Notes under the pieces: generated by a model
The model's input: only the letters and a program-made list of their open reading frames with translations
Database searches by the model: none
Told to the model about the DNA's origin: nothing
NCBI GenBank assembly: GCA_016783225.1
Contig: JADHWZ010000042.1
Coordinates: forward strand, 1-12,630
Source of the DNA: Dehalococcoidia bacterium
GTDB lineage: Bacteria > Chloroflexota > Dehalococcoidia > GIF9 > UBA5620
Reading direction: 5' to 3'
DNA length: 12,630 nt
Made by a program: the position numbers and the translations under genes
Part shown: in pieces, positions 1 to 5,992 of the stretch
Numbering within the stretch: position 1 is the stretch's first letter
Layout: each line of letters begins with the position of its first letter

Positions 1-52
1 AGGCTATCTTGGCTTTAAATGATGGCCTGTGCTTCCTTCGGCTCTGTTTCAT
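1..52 (-). CDS. IS3-family transposase OrfA, N-terminal fragment (runs off window)
   Basis: Only the first 17 codons are present; the gene leaves the window at position 1. It reads MKQSRRKHRPSFKAKIA, the characteristic basic start of the small IS3/IS911-type OrfA protein, which typically has an R-R-x-(Y/F/H)-(S/T)-x-x-F-K-A-K pattern leading into a helix-turn-helix that binds the IS ends. The ATG at 52-50 is preceded by AAGGAGGAG six bases upstream, an excellent ribosome binding site. In this family OrfA is usually joined to the DDE-type OrfB by programmed frameshifting; that part is outside the window. The gene points the same way as the defence operon to its right, so readthrough from that operon could enter it. 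The assignment is made from a short fragment and is therefore moderately confident. Confidence 0.7.
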   Translation of the reverse strand, partial: MKQSRRKHRPSFKAKIA

Positions 53-137
53 GTCCTGCTCCTCCTTCTTTGGTCTATTTTACCCTAGGAGCAGAACCCG
101 CTCTTAACAACCTGTCCGAAATTCGGGGACCACCTCA
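1..137 (-). mobile_element. End of an IS3-family insertion sequence (partial)
   Basis: On the minus strand, starting at 137, the sequence begins TGAGGTGGTCCCCGAATTTC and continues CGGACAGG, which has the layout of IS3-family termini (TG start, a C-run, then TTTC and GGACA). It is followed about 85 bases further in by a strong Shine-Dalgarno (AAGGAGGAG) and the start of an orfA-type transposase gene. The outer boundary at 137 is inferred from the terminal TG and could instead be at 132 (TGGTCCCC). The rest of the element lies left of the window, so its other end and the target duplication cannot be seen. Family assignment rests on the terminal sequence plus the OrfA N-terminus. Confidence 0.7.
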
Positions 138-3100
138 CAGCGTACCTTCGTGGAACTTCTTGATTTTGGTCTTATTCTTCTGGTCGTCAATAGATCCTCT
201 TAATACCTCTTTCTCAAGCCAGGTCAGGAAATCCTTGGTCTTGGACTGCTTTTCTTTATTGAGGCGTGTCATTTCCTCAGCGAGAAAAGCCAGTAGGTCA
301 TGAACCACATCTGATTGCTCATGCTCCATATCAGGGGTGCCGTCTTCCTTTATGGGTAAGCGCTCAGCTACAAACGTGAGAACTTTGTCCCGGTTGTGGC
401 TGTGCAGATGCTCCTCATATAGCTCTTTGGCTTGTTCGAGCAGTTGCTTACGTTCTTCTTCTGCGGTGGTGAAGTTTATGCGACGGATGGGTAGTGTGCT
501 CAGGTCACCATGAGAAAGTTTGGGAAATTTATCACCAAAAGTTTTGTTAGAAAGCAGAGGAAAAACCCAAGCGATGAACTTAGAATTCAAGAGCCCGAGG
601 ACGAATCCGAGTTCATACGCTTCATGTGGAGCCCAAATATGAAATATGCTGTTATAATGAGCAACGCTTGACTGAGTAACTAAACATGCTTTAAGTGTCT
701 TCCAAACAACTTGCTGGACTAAAATTCTTGGCTCATTAAGAATTTCGGTCTCCGGAACAAAATATAGCCACGGTCCTACTGATAAAAACTCGGCCTCCTC
801 AAGATGAATCTCGTAGCGGCCAACATCATTTCCGCTTAGACAAGGCAAATATGTTTCACTGAGTTTCGCTTTCGAGTGGTAAATCCGCCTTCTTATCTCC
901 TCGGGCGTATGCTTTGGTCTGCAGTAGGCTTGTATGCCAATCCCTATTCTAAAAGCTCGTTGTAACTGAATACTTGTCGCCCAAATTTTGGTAATGGTTT
1001 GCTTCCTTAAAGGATCGGCAAGAACATCAATTCTGCTCTCCGAATCTTGAGCCCACGCCGAGTTAGGTACGCTAAAAGATCTTGACCAACCAGATGACTC
1101 TAACCTTTTTAGTCGTGATTTTGGCGACAGGTCTGAGGGGGCAACGAATACCACGCTGGTTTCTTGCCCACCTCCGTTCTTTTTATGAATAAACATCGCT
1201 TCATCAAGGTTTACATCATCAAAAACTCTGTAAAGATAGCAAATGGTAGCAAAGCCTCCTTTGTCGAGCATATACTCTCTAACCTTCCGGTATATGCCAA
1301 CTGTAAGCCAACTGCTTGGAACGATCATACTTGATAGCCCATATCTACGGCATAAACTTGTGCCCATCTGCATAAAAAATGCGTAGCTATCATTCCAACC
1401 CCTAGCTGCGAAAAATTGGCTAAGAAATTCAAGGATATTATCATCTAATAAGCCACCCCACGGTGGATTCCCGATTACAGTATCAAAACCAGCATTAGCT
1501 TTGCGGTTGCCATCTTCGCTGTAGAAGACCTCAGGGAATTCCAGCTCCCAGTGGAAGAGGCGGTAGTGTTCTCTCAAATCTAAAGCACTTTGGACATATT
1601 TCTTTTCTAGAAGCTTCTCCCACTCTGGATCGGGGGACTGGAGATTCTCGACCAAGGTGTTGTATTCGTCCCATGGCACTTTGTTGCCCAAAAATGTACT
1701 TACCCAGACGTCAGCCAGTGCGCGGAAACGCTCCATGTTGTGCTCGAAGTCCTTCTCCCACTTCTGCTTATTGTGCACGTCTTCGAGCGTTTCGGTAGGG
1801 AGTTGGGCAATAAGTGCTCGGTTCTGAAGCAAGTCATAGAGCTTCTTATTGAGAGCTTCCTGGAAGAGACCTAGCTGCACCGGTGCCCGACTAAGGTCAA
1901 AGGATTGCTTCTTCCCCTTGGCTTTTGGTATCTCATCTAGGTCAGCCACTCTGGCACCAATCAAGCTGTTACCCACCCTCAGATGATGGTTAAGGAAAGA
2001 TAGTGGCTTCGACTTAGCCATCGTAGTCAGCCATAGCGTAAGCTTGGCAAGCTCAACAGCCAGTGGGTTCAGGTCCACGCCATAAATGCAACTCTCCACC
2101 ACGCGACGGCGGTAGTAAGTTAGCTCGGATTCCTCGGTGAGCTCTAAAGGTGATTCAATGTCTGGGTCAGTGGCAATTGCTTCCGCCAGAAAGTCCGTTG
2201 CCCGGGCCAGGAAATGACCACTACCCATGGCCGGGTCGAGCACCTTCAGTGAAAGATACGGCTCGAGGAGTCTGTCACTCTCTTCGGCCATCTTGCGATC
2301 ATATTTCTCCGTTGGCTCCAAACCCTGTTTCTGCTCTTTCAGCCTACCCCATTCCTCAATTGCCTTATCGACCTTGGGCCTCAGAGCTTTTACCTTATCA
2401 TGCGCCTCTTTTGCCAGTGGGTCCAGTGTATTCTCCACAATGTAATTGACTATGTACTCAGGCGTATAGTAGGAACCACTCGCCTTTCGCTCGCCTTTGT
2501 CGTTGGCAAGGTAGAGCTCGTCCTTTTTGTAGGCGACTTGCTTCCCGGGATATTTGGCAGCCGGCGCATATCTTGTTCTGCCCTTGTCCTTGATAACTAC
2601 CAAATCGTGTGGTGCTATCAGTGGCTTGAACTCAAGCAGACCTTCGTAGATGCTTCCCAAATGTCGCTCACTCAACGTATTGTAATCAACAGCTACCTCA
2701 CGGCCCAGCTCCTTGTCGGTAATTCGCGCTAGATGATGAATTGCCCGAACCAAATAGGCATCAGGAATAGCATGCCTCTCAAGAAACGGGTGCTCTGTCG
2801 GGTCAAAAAGTCCACCATTATATTCCGGTACGCCCAGTTCAGAGTCGCCATTGTTTATTGACTGAAAGAGGTTGCTAATGTAGTCATAGTACTGCGTTGA
2901 GCTGGCGCTTGGCGCATATCCCTTCTTGAATATCTCGTCAATGTCATGAGCTAACCTTCGTAAGCTGTAATTCTCACGATAACTCGCATTGCTGGTTAAG
3001 GGCAGTAGTTCCCTCGCCTCAGCGTAAAATACGAAAAGGAGACGGTAGAGAAGGGTCAAAGAGTTATCATAGATACTCTTTAAAGTCGCATCTGTCAGTT

Positions 3101-3932
3101 GTTCGTGCGTAAAGTCGGCGGCGAAACCACGGCACAAGCGCTCAACTACGTCATAGGCACGCTCCTTAATATCACCTTCAAGCTCAACCGTATATTCATC
3201 ACTGCCTTCAAGAACACGGTCCAAGAACGACTTGCCATCAATCTGAAGCAGACCCTGCTTGCGGAAGAAAACGTAGAAGTACTTCAGAGTTTCTACAGGA
3301 GCTTCTTCCAAGAGTTGGACTAGGTCAACCTGGTAGTAATTACCCAAGGGTAAATTAGACTTGGCGCTATATAACCGCCAAAGTCGGCCGTTAGTGAGAA
3401 TTCCCCAGTTTTGCTTCGTACCAGTCAAGTACCCAGCTATCTGAAAGGACGGATTCCGGTTTGTAAACATGTCGCGCTCGCTTGACTTGGCCAGATCAAG
3501 CTCGCGTTCCCAGTATTTGGCGTCAGCGATTCCGATACAAAGTGAATAATCGTTTTGATCCAGTTTCTGATAGGCCATATTCTTGGTCTTTACATCCGGA
3601 AACAAGGCATAATCGGGTCGGTTTGTATGCTGACCAACTTTAGTGGGAGCTTGGACTATGTAGCTATCGGTGTAGCCAAGCAAATCAAGTACAGGCTTAA
3701 TAAATTCGTCTTCCGTTTGTGCTTCCTTGAGGTAAGGCAATCTTGGCTTCTTGGACTCATACAGTGATACAAGACTTTCGCGGAAAGGAACCATCTCCGC
3801 ATCGACTTTCCATTCTCCCCATTCAGGTAGACGTGCCTGTAGAAAGTGGTCAGAAAACAAACCACGATTCTGAAACCACGTACTGGTTTGGCCCATCTGG
3901 TCTTGTCTCTTGCCTATCCCTTCCTGGGTCAT
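135..3932 (-). CDS. Type IIG (Eco57I-class) restriction-modification enzyme, probably truncated at the C-terminus
   Basis: A single polypeptide predicted to cut and N6-adenine-methylate DNA. N-terminal nuclease domain of the PD-(D/E)XK type: P106-D107, then D137-A-K139, then Q164-x-x-x-Y168. A helical connector follows to about 480. The methyltransferase core has the GSYYTPEYIV block near 486, the SAM-binding DPAMGSGHF motif at 566-574, GVDLNPLAVELAK at 618-630 and the catalytic GNPPWGG at 821-827. A target-recognition region of about 985-1150 (LSGNDVGRYEI, GPWLYF, LLNSKFIAWVF) precedes a charged helical tail. Homologues as I recall them continue some 80 residues beyond KTKIKKFHEG; here the frame ends at the IS boundary, so the tail looks cut off. 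The start is the ATG five bases after the HEPN gene's stop; M13 is an alternative. Neither has a strong Shine-Dalgarno. A methylase-only role is possible but less likely given the intact nuclease residues. Confidence 0.85.
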   Translation of the reverse strand: MTQEGIGKRQDQMGQTSTWFQNRGLFSDHFLQARLPEWGEWKVDAEMVPFRESLVSLYESKKPRLPYLKEAQTEDEFIKPVLDLLGYTDSYIVQAPTKVGQHTNRPDYALFPDVKTKNMAYQKLDQNDYSLCIGIADAKYWERELDLAKSSERDMFTNRNPSFQIAGYLTGTKQNWGILTNGRLWRLYSAKSNLPLGNYYQVDLVQLLEEAPVETLKYFYVFFRKQGLLQIDGKSFLDRVLEGSDEYTVELEGDIKERAYDVVERLCRGFAADFTHEQLTDATLKSIYDNSLTLLYRLLFVFYAEARELLPLTSNASYRENYSLRRLAHDIDEIFKKGYAPSASSTQYYDYISNLFQSINNGDSELGVPEYNGGLFDPTEHPFLERHAIPDAYLVRAIHHLARITDKELGREVAVDYNTLSERHLGSIYEGLLEFKPLIAPHDLVVIKDKGRTRYAPAAKYPGKQVAYKKDELYLANDKGERKASGSYYTPEYIVNYIVENTLDPLAKEAHDKVKALRPKVDKAIEEWGRLKEQKQGLEPTEKYDRKMAEESDRLLEPYLSLKVLDPAMGSGHFLARATDFLAEAIATDPDIESPLELTEESELTYYRRRVVESCIYGVDLNPLAVELAKLTLWLTTMAKSKPLSFLNHHLRVGNSLIGARVADLDEIPKAKGKKQSFDLSRAPVQLGLFQEALNKKLYDLLQNRALIAQLPTETLEDVHNKQKWEKDFEHNMERFRALADVWVSTFLGNKVPWDEYNTLVENLQSPDPEWEKLLEKKYVQSALDLREHYRLFHWELEFPEVFYSEDGNRKANAGFDTVIGNPPWGGLLDDNILEFLSQFFAARGWNDSYAFFMQMGTSLCRRYGLSSMIVPSSWLTVGIYRKVREYMLDKGGFATICYLYRVFDDVNLDEAMFIHKKNGGGQETSVVFVAPSDLSPKSRLKRLESSGWSRSFSVPNSAWAQDSESRIDVLADPLRKQTITKIWATSIQLQRAFRIGIGIQAYCRPKHTPEEIRRRIYHSKAKLSETYLPCLSGNDVGRYEIHLEEAEFLSVGPWLYFVPETEILNEPRILVQQVVWKTLKACLVTQSSVAHYNSIFHIWAPHEAYELGFVLGLLNSKFIAWVFPLLSNKTFGDKFPKLSHGDLSTLPIRRINFTTAEEERKQLLEQAKELYEEHLHSHNRDKVLTFVAERLPIKEDGTPDMEHEQSDVVHDLLAFLAEEMTRLNKEKQSKTKDFLTWLEKEVLRGSIDDQKNKTKIKKFHEGTL

Positions 3933-3937
3933 ACCAA

Positions 3938-4372
3938 CTACTCACTAACACCTAGAATAGCAATCGCCTTTACTATGAACTTCTCCGCTGAAGCAATAAC
4001 TGCTTTCGCTCCAGATTGAGAAAACTCAGCTTCATAATCGGCCCCTTCACGGAGATTCATAGCACTAAGAAAGTCGCGAACTGATTGAGCATCGAGTGTG
4101 CCCTCATCTACAAATAAGGCCCTCAAAGCTACAGCCAGGCAGTAGTGGCTCTTTTCGCGATAGCCCTGAGAGTAGATAAGCGCTCTGGAAGCATGGAACA
4201 CAGCATAGTAGGCCTGGATAGTTGACCATTTGTATCGCTCATTTTCATAGCCTGCCTTTGCATCCCACAGGTCACTCTTGGCAACTGAGAGCTCCTTCTC
4301 GACCAGGCTTTTGCCTCTAGCGAAGGGAATGATCTTTTTGTTTTCAAGACATTGCTTAAACTCTTGATTCAC
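3938..4372 (-). CDS. HEPN-domain protein (HepT-like toxin of an MNT/HEPN pair)
   Basis: A small helical protein of 144 residues from the chosen start. The core resembles the HEPN family (Pfam HEPN, PF05168 type): KELSVAKSDLWDAK, then YYAVFHASRALIYSQGYREK and SHYCLAVALRAL. HEPN partners of minimal nucleotidyltransferases are commonly ribonuclease toxins. Canonical HEPN RNases carry R-X4-6-H; here the visible pair is R72 and H76 (R-E-K-S-H), only three residues apart, so catalytic competence is uncertain. The open frame extends to a GTG at 4402, but the GTG at 4372 is preferred: it has AAAAGG six bases upstream, it overlaps the upstream gene by only 17 bases, and the resulting start (VNQEFKQCLENKKIIPF) matches how I remember relatives beginning. 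It lies between the nucleotidyltransferase and restriction genes, implying translational coupling on both sides. Confidence 0.8.
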   Translation of the reverse strand: MNQEFKQCLENKKIIPFARGKSLVEKELSVAKSDLWDAKAGYENERYKWSTIQAYYAVFHASRALIYSQGYREKSHYCLAVALRALFVDEGTLDAQSVRDFLSAMNLREGADYEAEFSQSGAKAVIASAEKFIVKAIAILGVSE

Positions 4373-4922
4373 TGGCAACCTTTTCCCATAGCACTGTGCC
4401 ACGATCGACTTCTTCTATGAAACTCTGCTCTGATTCCCCTCCCTCCAATAGTTCGACAGGTGTCTTAATCACTGATTGAATATGAATATTCTCATATCCC
4501 CTCGGGAATTTGAAATTGCTGACAACATTTGACACGTCTTCCTTGCTCTTCGATACAACGAATAAATCTAAATCACTCTCAGAGGTATCTGTTCCAAGAG
4601 CACAACTGCCGTATAGTACTATACGGTTTGACATCTTTTTTAGTTCTTCTACTAATGGTTCAACTAGCATGAGGTTTATCATTTTCTTCAACTCGATGAC
4701 GGCAGCGGTCCAGGAATCAATCGAATAGAAACACATTTTCCCTTCTCGTCTCCGTGTGACAGCTCCAGTCGAATACAACTCATTTAGCGCCCGGTTTGCT
4801 GAGCCGTAAGATATTCCAAGCCTACGAGCCAGCTCTCGCTCATAGAATTCCTGGTCTGAGAATTTCGCCAGCAGGCTTAGCACTTTCTGGTTGATTGTAG
4901 CAATCAAATGCGGCTGTAGCAT
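4356..4922 (-). CDS. Winged-helix / minimal nucleotidyltransferase fusion (MntA-like antitoxin and probable regulator)
   Basis: 188 residues in two parts. Residues about 8-70 look like a winged helix-turn-helix (YERELARRLGISYGSANRAL recognition region, then a basic wing with RRREGK). Residues about 85-185 form a minimal nucleotidyltransferase: I-V-L-Y-G105-S106, ten residues, D117-L-D119, an exact GS-X10-DxD motif for metal and NTP. The third acidic residue usual in this fold is not obvious; the expected strand reads NIHIQSVI. In the MntA-HepT (type VII) toxin-antitoxin system the nucleotidyltransferase neutralises the HEPN toxin by AMPylation; that role here is by family analogy. The fused DNA-binding domain suggests it also controls its own operon. 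First gene of the leftward operon; ATG at 4922 with GGAG ten bases upstream, and the next gene starts inside its 3' end. Confidence 0.82.
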   Translation of the reverse strand: MLQPHLIATINQKVLSLLAKFSDQEFYERELARRLGISYGSANRALNELYSTGAVTRRREGKMCFYSIDSWTAAVIELKKMINLMLVEPLVEELKKMSNRIVLYGSCALGTDTSESDLDLFVVSKSKEDVSNVVSNFKFPRGYENIHIQSVIKTPVELLEGGESEQSFIEEVDRGTVLWEKVASESRV

Positions 4923-4927
4923 GTGTC

Positions 4928-4940
4928 ATTTGCTCCAAAT
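4928..4940. promoter_or_regulatory. Second small inverted repeat, over the Shine-Dalgarno of the nucleotidyltransferase gene
   Basis: ATTTG-CTC-CAAAT is a perfect 5-base inverted repeat. On the mRNA strand it reads ATTTGGAGCAAAT, placing the GGAG ribosome binding site across the loop and one arm. It could act as a small RNA hairpin affecting initiation or as a second protein site beside the upstream palindrome. With such short arms, chance cannot be excluded. Confidence 0.35.
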
Positions 4941-4944
4941 ATTG

Positions 4945-4973
4945 AGTATATGCTCATCATAATGAGCGGTGAC
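4945..4973 (-). promoter_or_regulatory. Candidate promoter of the leftward defence operon
   Basis: On the minus strand a TATACT -10 hexamer occupies 4950-4945 (five of six bases match TATAAT). With a 17-base spacer the -35 position (4973-4968) reads GTCACC, only three of six to TTGACA, so the promoter is predicted to be weak or activator/repressor-tuned. A start near 4938 would give a leader of about 16 bases carrying the GGAG ribosome binding site of the nucleotidyltransferase gene. Confidence 0.5.
4952..4967. promoter_or_regulatory. Inverted repeat in the defence promoter spacer (candidate operator)
   Basis: GCTCAT-CATA-ATGAGC is a perfect 6-base inverted repeat with a 4-base centre. It fills the spacer between the proposed -10 and -35 of the leftward promoter, the position expected of a repressor site. 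The first gene of that operon encodes a winged-helix domain, so autoregulation is a reasonable inference, not shown. Confidence 0.45.
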
Positions 4974-5131
4974 AGGAAAGTCAAGACCCTGACCTGGCTT
5001 CTCTCACAGAGACCCGCGACGGAAATCCTCCAGGCGCAGAGTAGGTGCCCACCGGCGATACGCCTCTGGCGAGCGGAGCACCCGCCTATGACACGGGCGG
5101 CAATGGCTGATTTGGGGGAGCCATCAGATAG
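4974..5131. other. Noncoding divergent spacer with short hairpins, no recognised RNA
   Basis: No convincing gene lies here. Visible structure: GGCG (5054-5057), CGCC (5061-5064) and GGCG (5068-5071), in which the central block can pair with either side; GGTGC (5044-5048) with GCACC (5078-5082) enclosing them; CCGCC (5082-5086) with GGCGG (5096-5100); and a perfect 6-base stem ATGGCT (5103-5108) / AGCCAT (5119-5124). It is visibly richer in G+C than the defence genes. It lies upstream of the predicted cooC promoter, so it is probably not that operon's leader. I could not match it to SRP RNA, RNase P RNA, tmRNA, a cobalamin riboswitch or a tRNA. Confidence 0.4.
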
Positions 5132-5160
5132 TTGCCATTGGAGATTCGGCTGACTATACT
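5132..5160 (+). promoter_or_regulatory. Promoter of the cooC-pgk-apgM-tpiA-miaA operon
   Basis: A -35 of TTGCCA (5132-5137, five of six to TTGACA), a 17-base spacer and a -10 of TATACT (5155-5160, five of six to TATAAT) make a good sigma70-type promoter. A transcription start near 5167 gives a leader of about 28 bases containing GGGAGGA ahead of the GTG start of cooC. No other promoter of similar quality was noticed between here and the end of the window, and the gene junctions are too tight to hold many. Confidence 0.65.
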
Positions 5161-5194
5161 TGATAATGTGCGCCCTTTTGTTCGGGAGGAAATC

Positions 5195-5980
5195 GTGAAG
5201 TTGGCTATTGCCGGAAAAGGAGGAGTGGGCAAGACTACCTTAGCAAGTTTGCTGGCAATGATTTACTCCGCTGAGGGCAGAAGGGTTATCGCCATCGACG
5301 CTGACCCTGATGCCAACCTGGCTTTAGCACTGGGTATCTCTATGGAAGAAGCCCGCCATATTACCCCTATCGTTGAACTCAAGGATCTCATTGAAGAACG
5401 CACCGGGGCTAAGCCGGGTACCAGTGGCATGTTTTTTAAGCTTAATCCCAAGGTTGATGATATACCCGACCGTTTCTCAGTCCAAAAGAATGGTATCAGT
5501 CTAATGCTTATGGGGACAATAAAAGGGGGTGGTACCGGGTGTATCTGCCCTGAAAGTGTCCTGCTCAAAAGTCTCCTTTCACACTTACTGCTGGAGAGAT
5601 CTGACGTGGTTATCATGGATATGGAGGCGGGATTGGAACACCTGGGAAGGGGCACTGCTCAGGCGGTTGATGCTTTCATCATAGTGGTGGAGCCAGGTAA
5701 AAGAAGCCTCCAGACGGCAGAGGCAGTAAGTAGGCTGGCCAAAGACCTGGGTATTGATCAATGTTATGTGGTTGGCTCCAAGACTCACAACGACGCAGAC
5801 CGGCAATTCATCATAGATAACTTGCCCCGGTTTGAGGTTCTAGGCTTCATCAATCATAATCCTAAGATTGAAGAGGCTGACCGACTGGGAACAGGTATCT
5901 TCGAGGCTGCCCCCGAGGCAGCGGAGGAGGTGAGAAGAATAAGAAACAGGCTCGAATCGTTAATTGGCAAGGAAACTTAA
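5195..5980 (+). CDS. cooC: CooC-type nickel-insertion ATPase (CO dehydrogenase maturation factor)
   Basis: 261 residues, MinD/ParA-like SIMIBI ATPase that delivers nickel to the active-site cluster of CO dehydrogenase in the cytoplasm. Seen: deviant Walker A GKGGVGKTT at 7-15, switch I region with DADPDANLALALG at 35-47, the metal-binding C116-I-C118 in GGGTGCICPE, and MDMEAGLEHLGRG at 141-153, all hallmarks of CooC rather than of ParA or NifH. Metal is held by the CxC motif at a dimer interface in characterised CooC. The frame is open to an ATG at 5132, but the GTG at 5195 is chosen: it has GGGAGGA just upstream, the P-loop strand begins directly after it as in relatives, and the ATG lies within the -35 element. 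First gene of the plus operon; pgk begins 12 bases after its stop. No CO dehydrogenase gene is in the window. Confidence 0.88.
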   Translation: MKLAIAGKGGVGKTTLASLLAMIYSAEGRRVIAIDADPDANLALALGISMEEARHITPIVELKDLIEERTGAKPGTSGMFFKLNPKVDDIPDRFSVQKNGISLMLMGTIKGGGTGCICPESVLLKSLLSHLLLERSDVVIMDMEAGLEHLGRGTAQAVDAFIIVVEPGKRSLQTAEAVSRLAKDLGIDQCYVVGSKTHNDADRQFIIDNLPRFEVLGFINHNPKIEEADRLGTGIFEAAPEAAEEVRRIRNRLESLIGKET

Positions 5981-5992
5981 GGAGGGGAGACA

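Noticed and set aside
19..303. 94-residue open frame on the plus strand
   Set aside because: It crosses the IS end and lies antisense to the restriction gene's 3' end, has no ribosome site worth the name and resembles no protein family.
135..3932. BREX PglX or DISARM methylase
   Set aside because: An N-terminal PD-(D/E)XK nuclease is fused to the methylase and no BREX or DISARM partner genes are nearby, so type IIG fits better.
4373..4402. GTG at 4402 as the HEPN start
   Set aside because: It gives a 47-base overlap with the upstream gene and a poorer ribosome site than the GTG at 4372, which is preceded by AAAAGG.
4974..5131. Known structured RNA (SRP, RNase P, tmRNA, cobalamin riboswitch or tRNA) in the spacer
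   Set aside because: Short pieces such as GGAAAGTC recall RNase P, but the order and conserved boxes of each class are missing on both strands.
4923..5153. 76-residue plus-strand open frame in the divergent spacer
   Set aside because: Low-complexity-looking translation, no Shine-Dalgarno, and it overlaps both predicted promoters.
5132..5194. N-terminal extension of CooC from the ATG at 5132
   Set aside because: The ATG lies in the -35 hexamer, and the extension precedes the P-loop strand that begins CooC proteins; the GTG at 5195 has a strong ribosome site.
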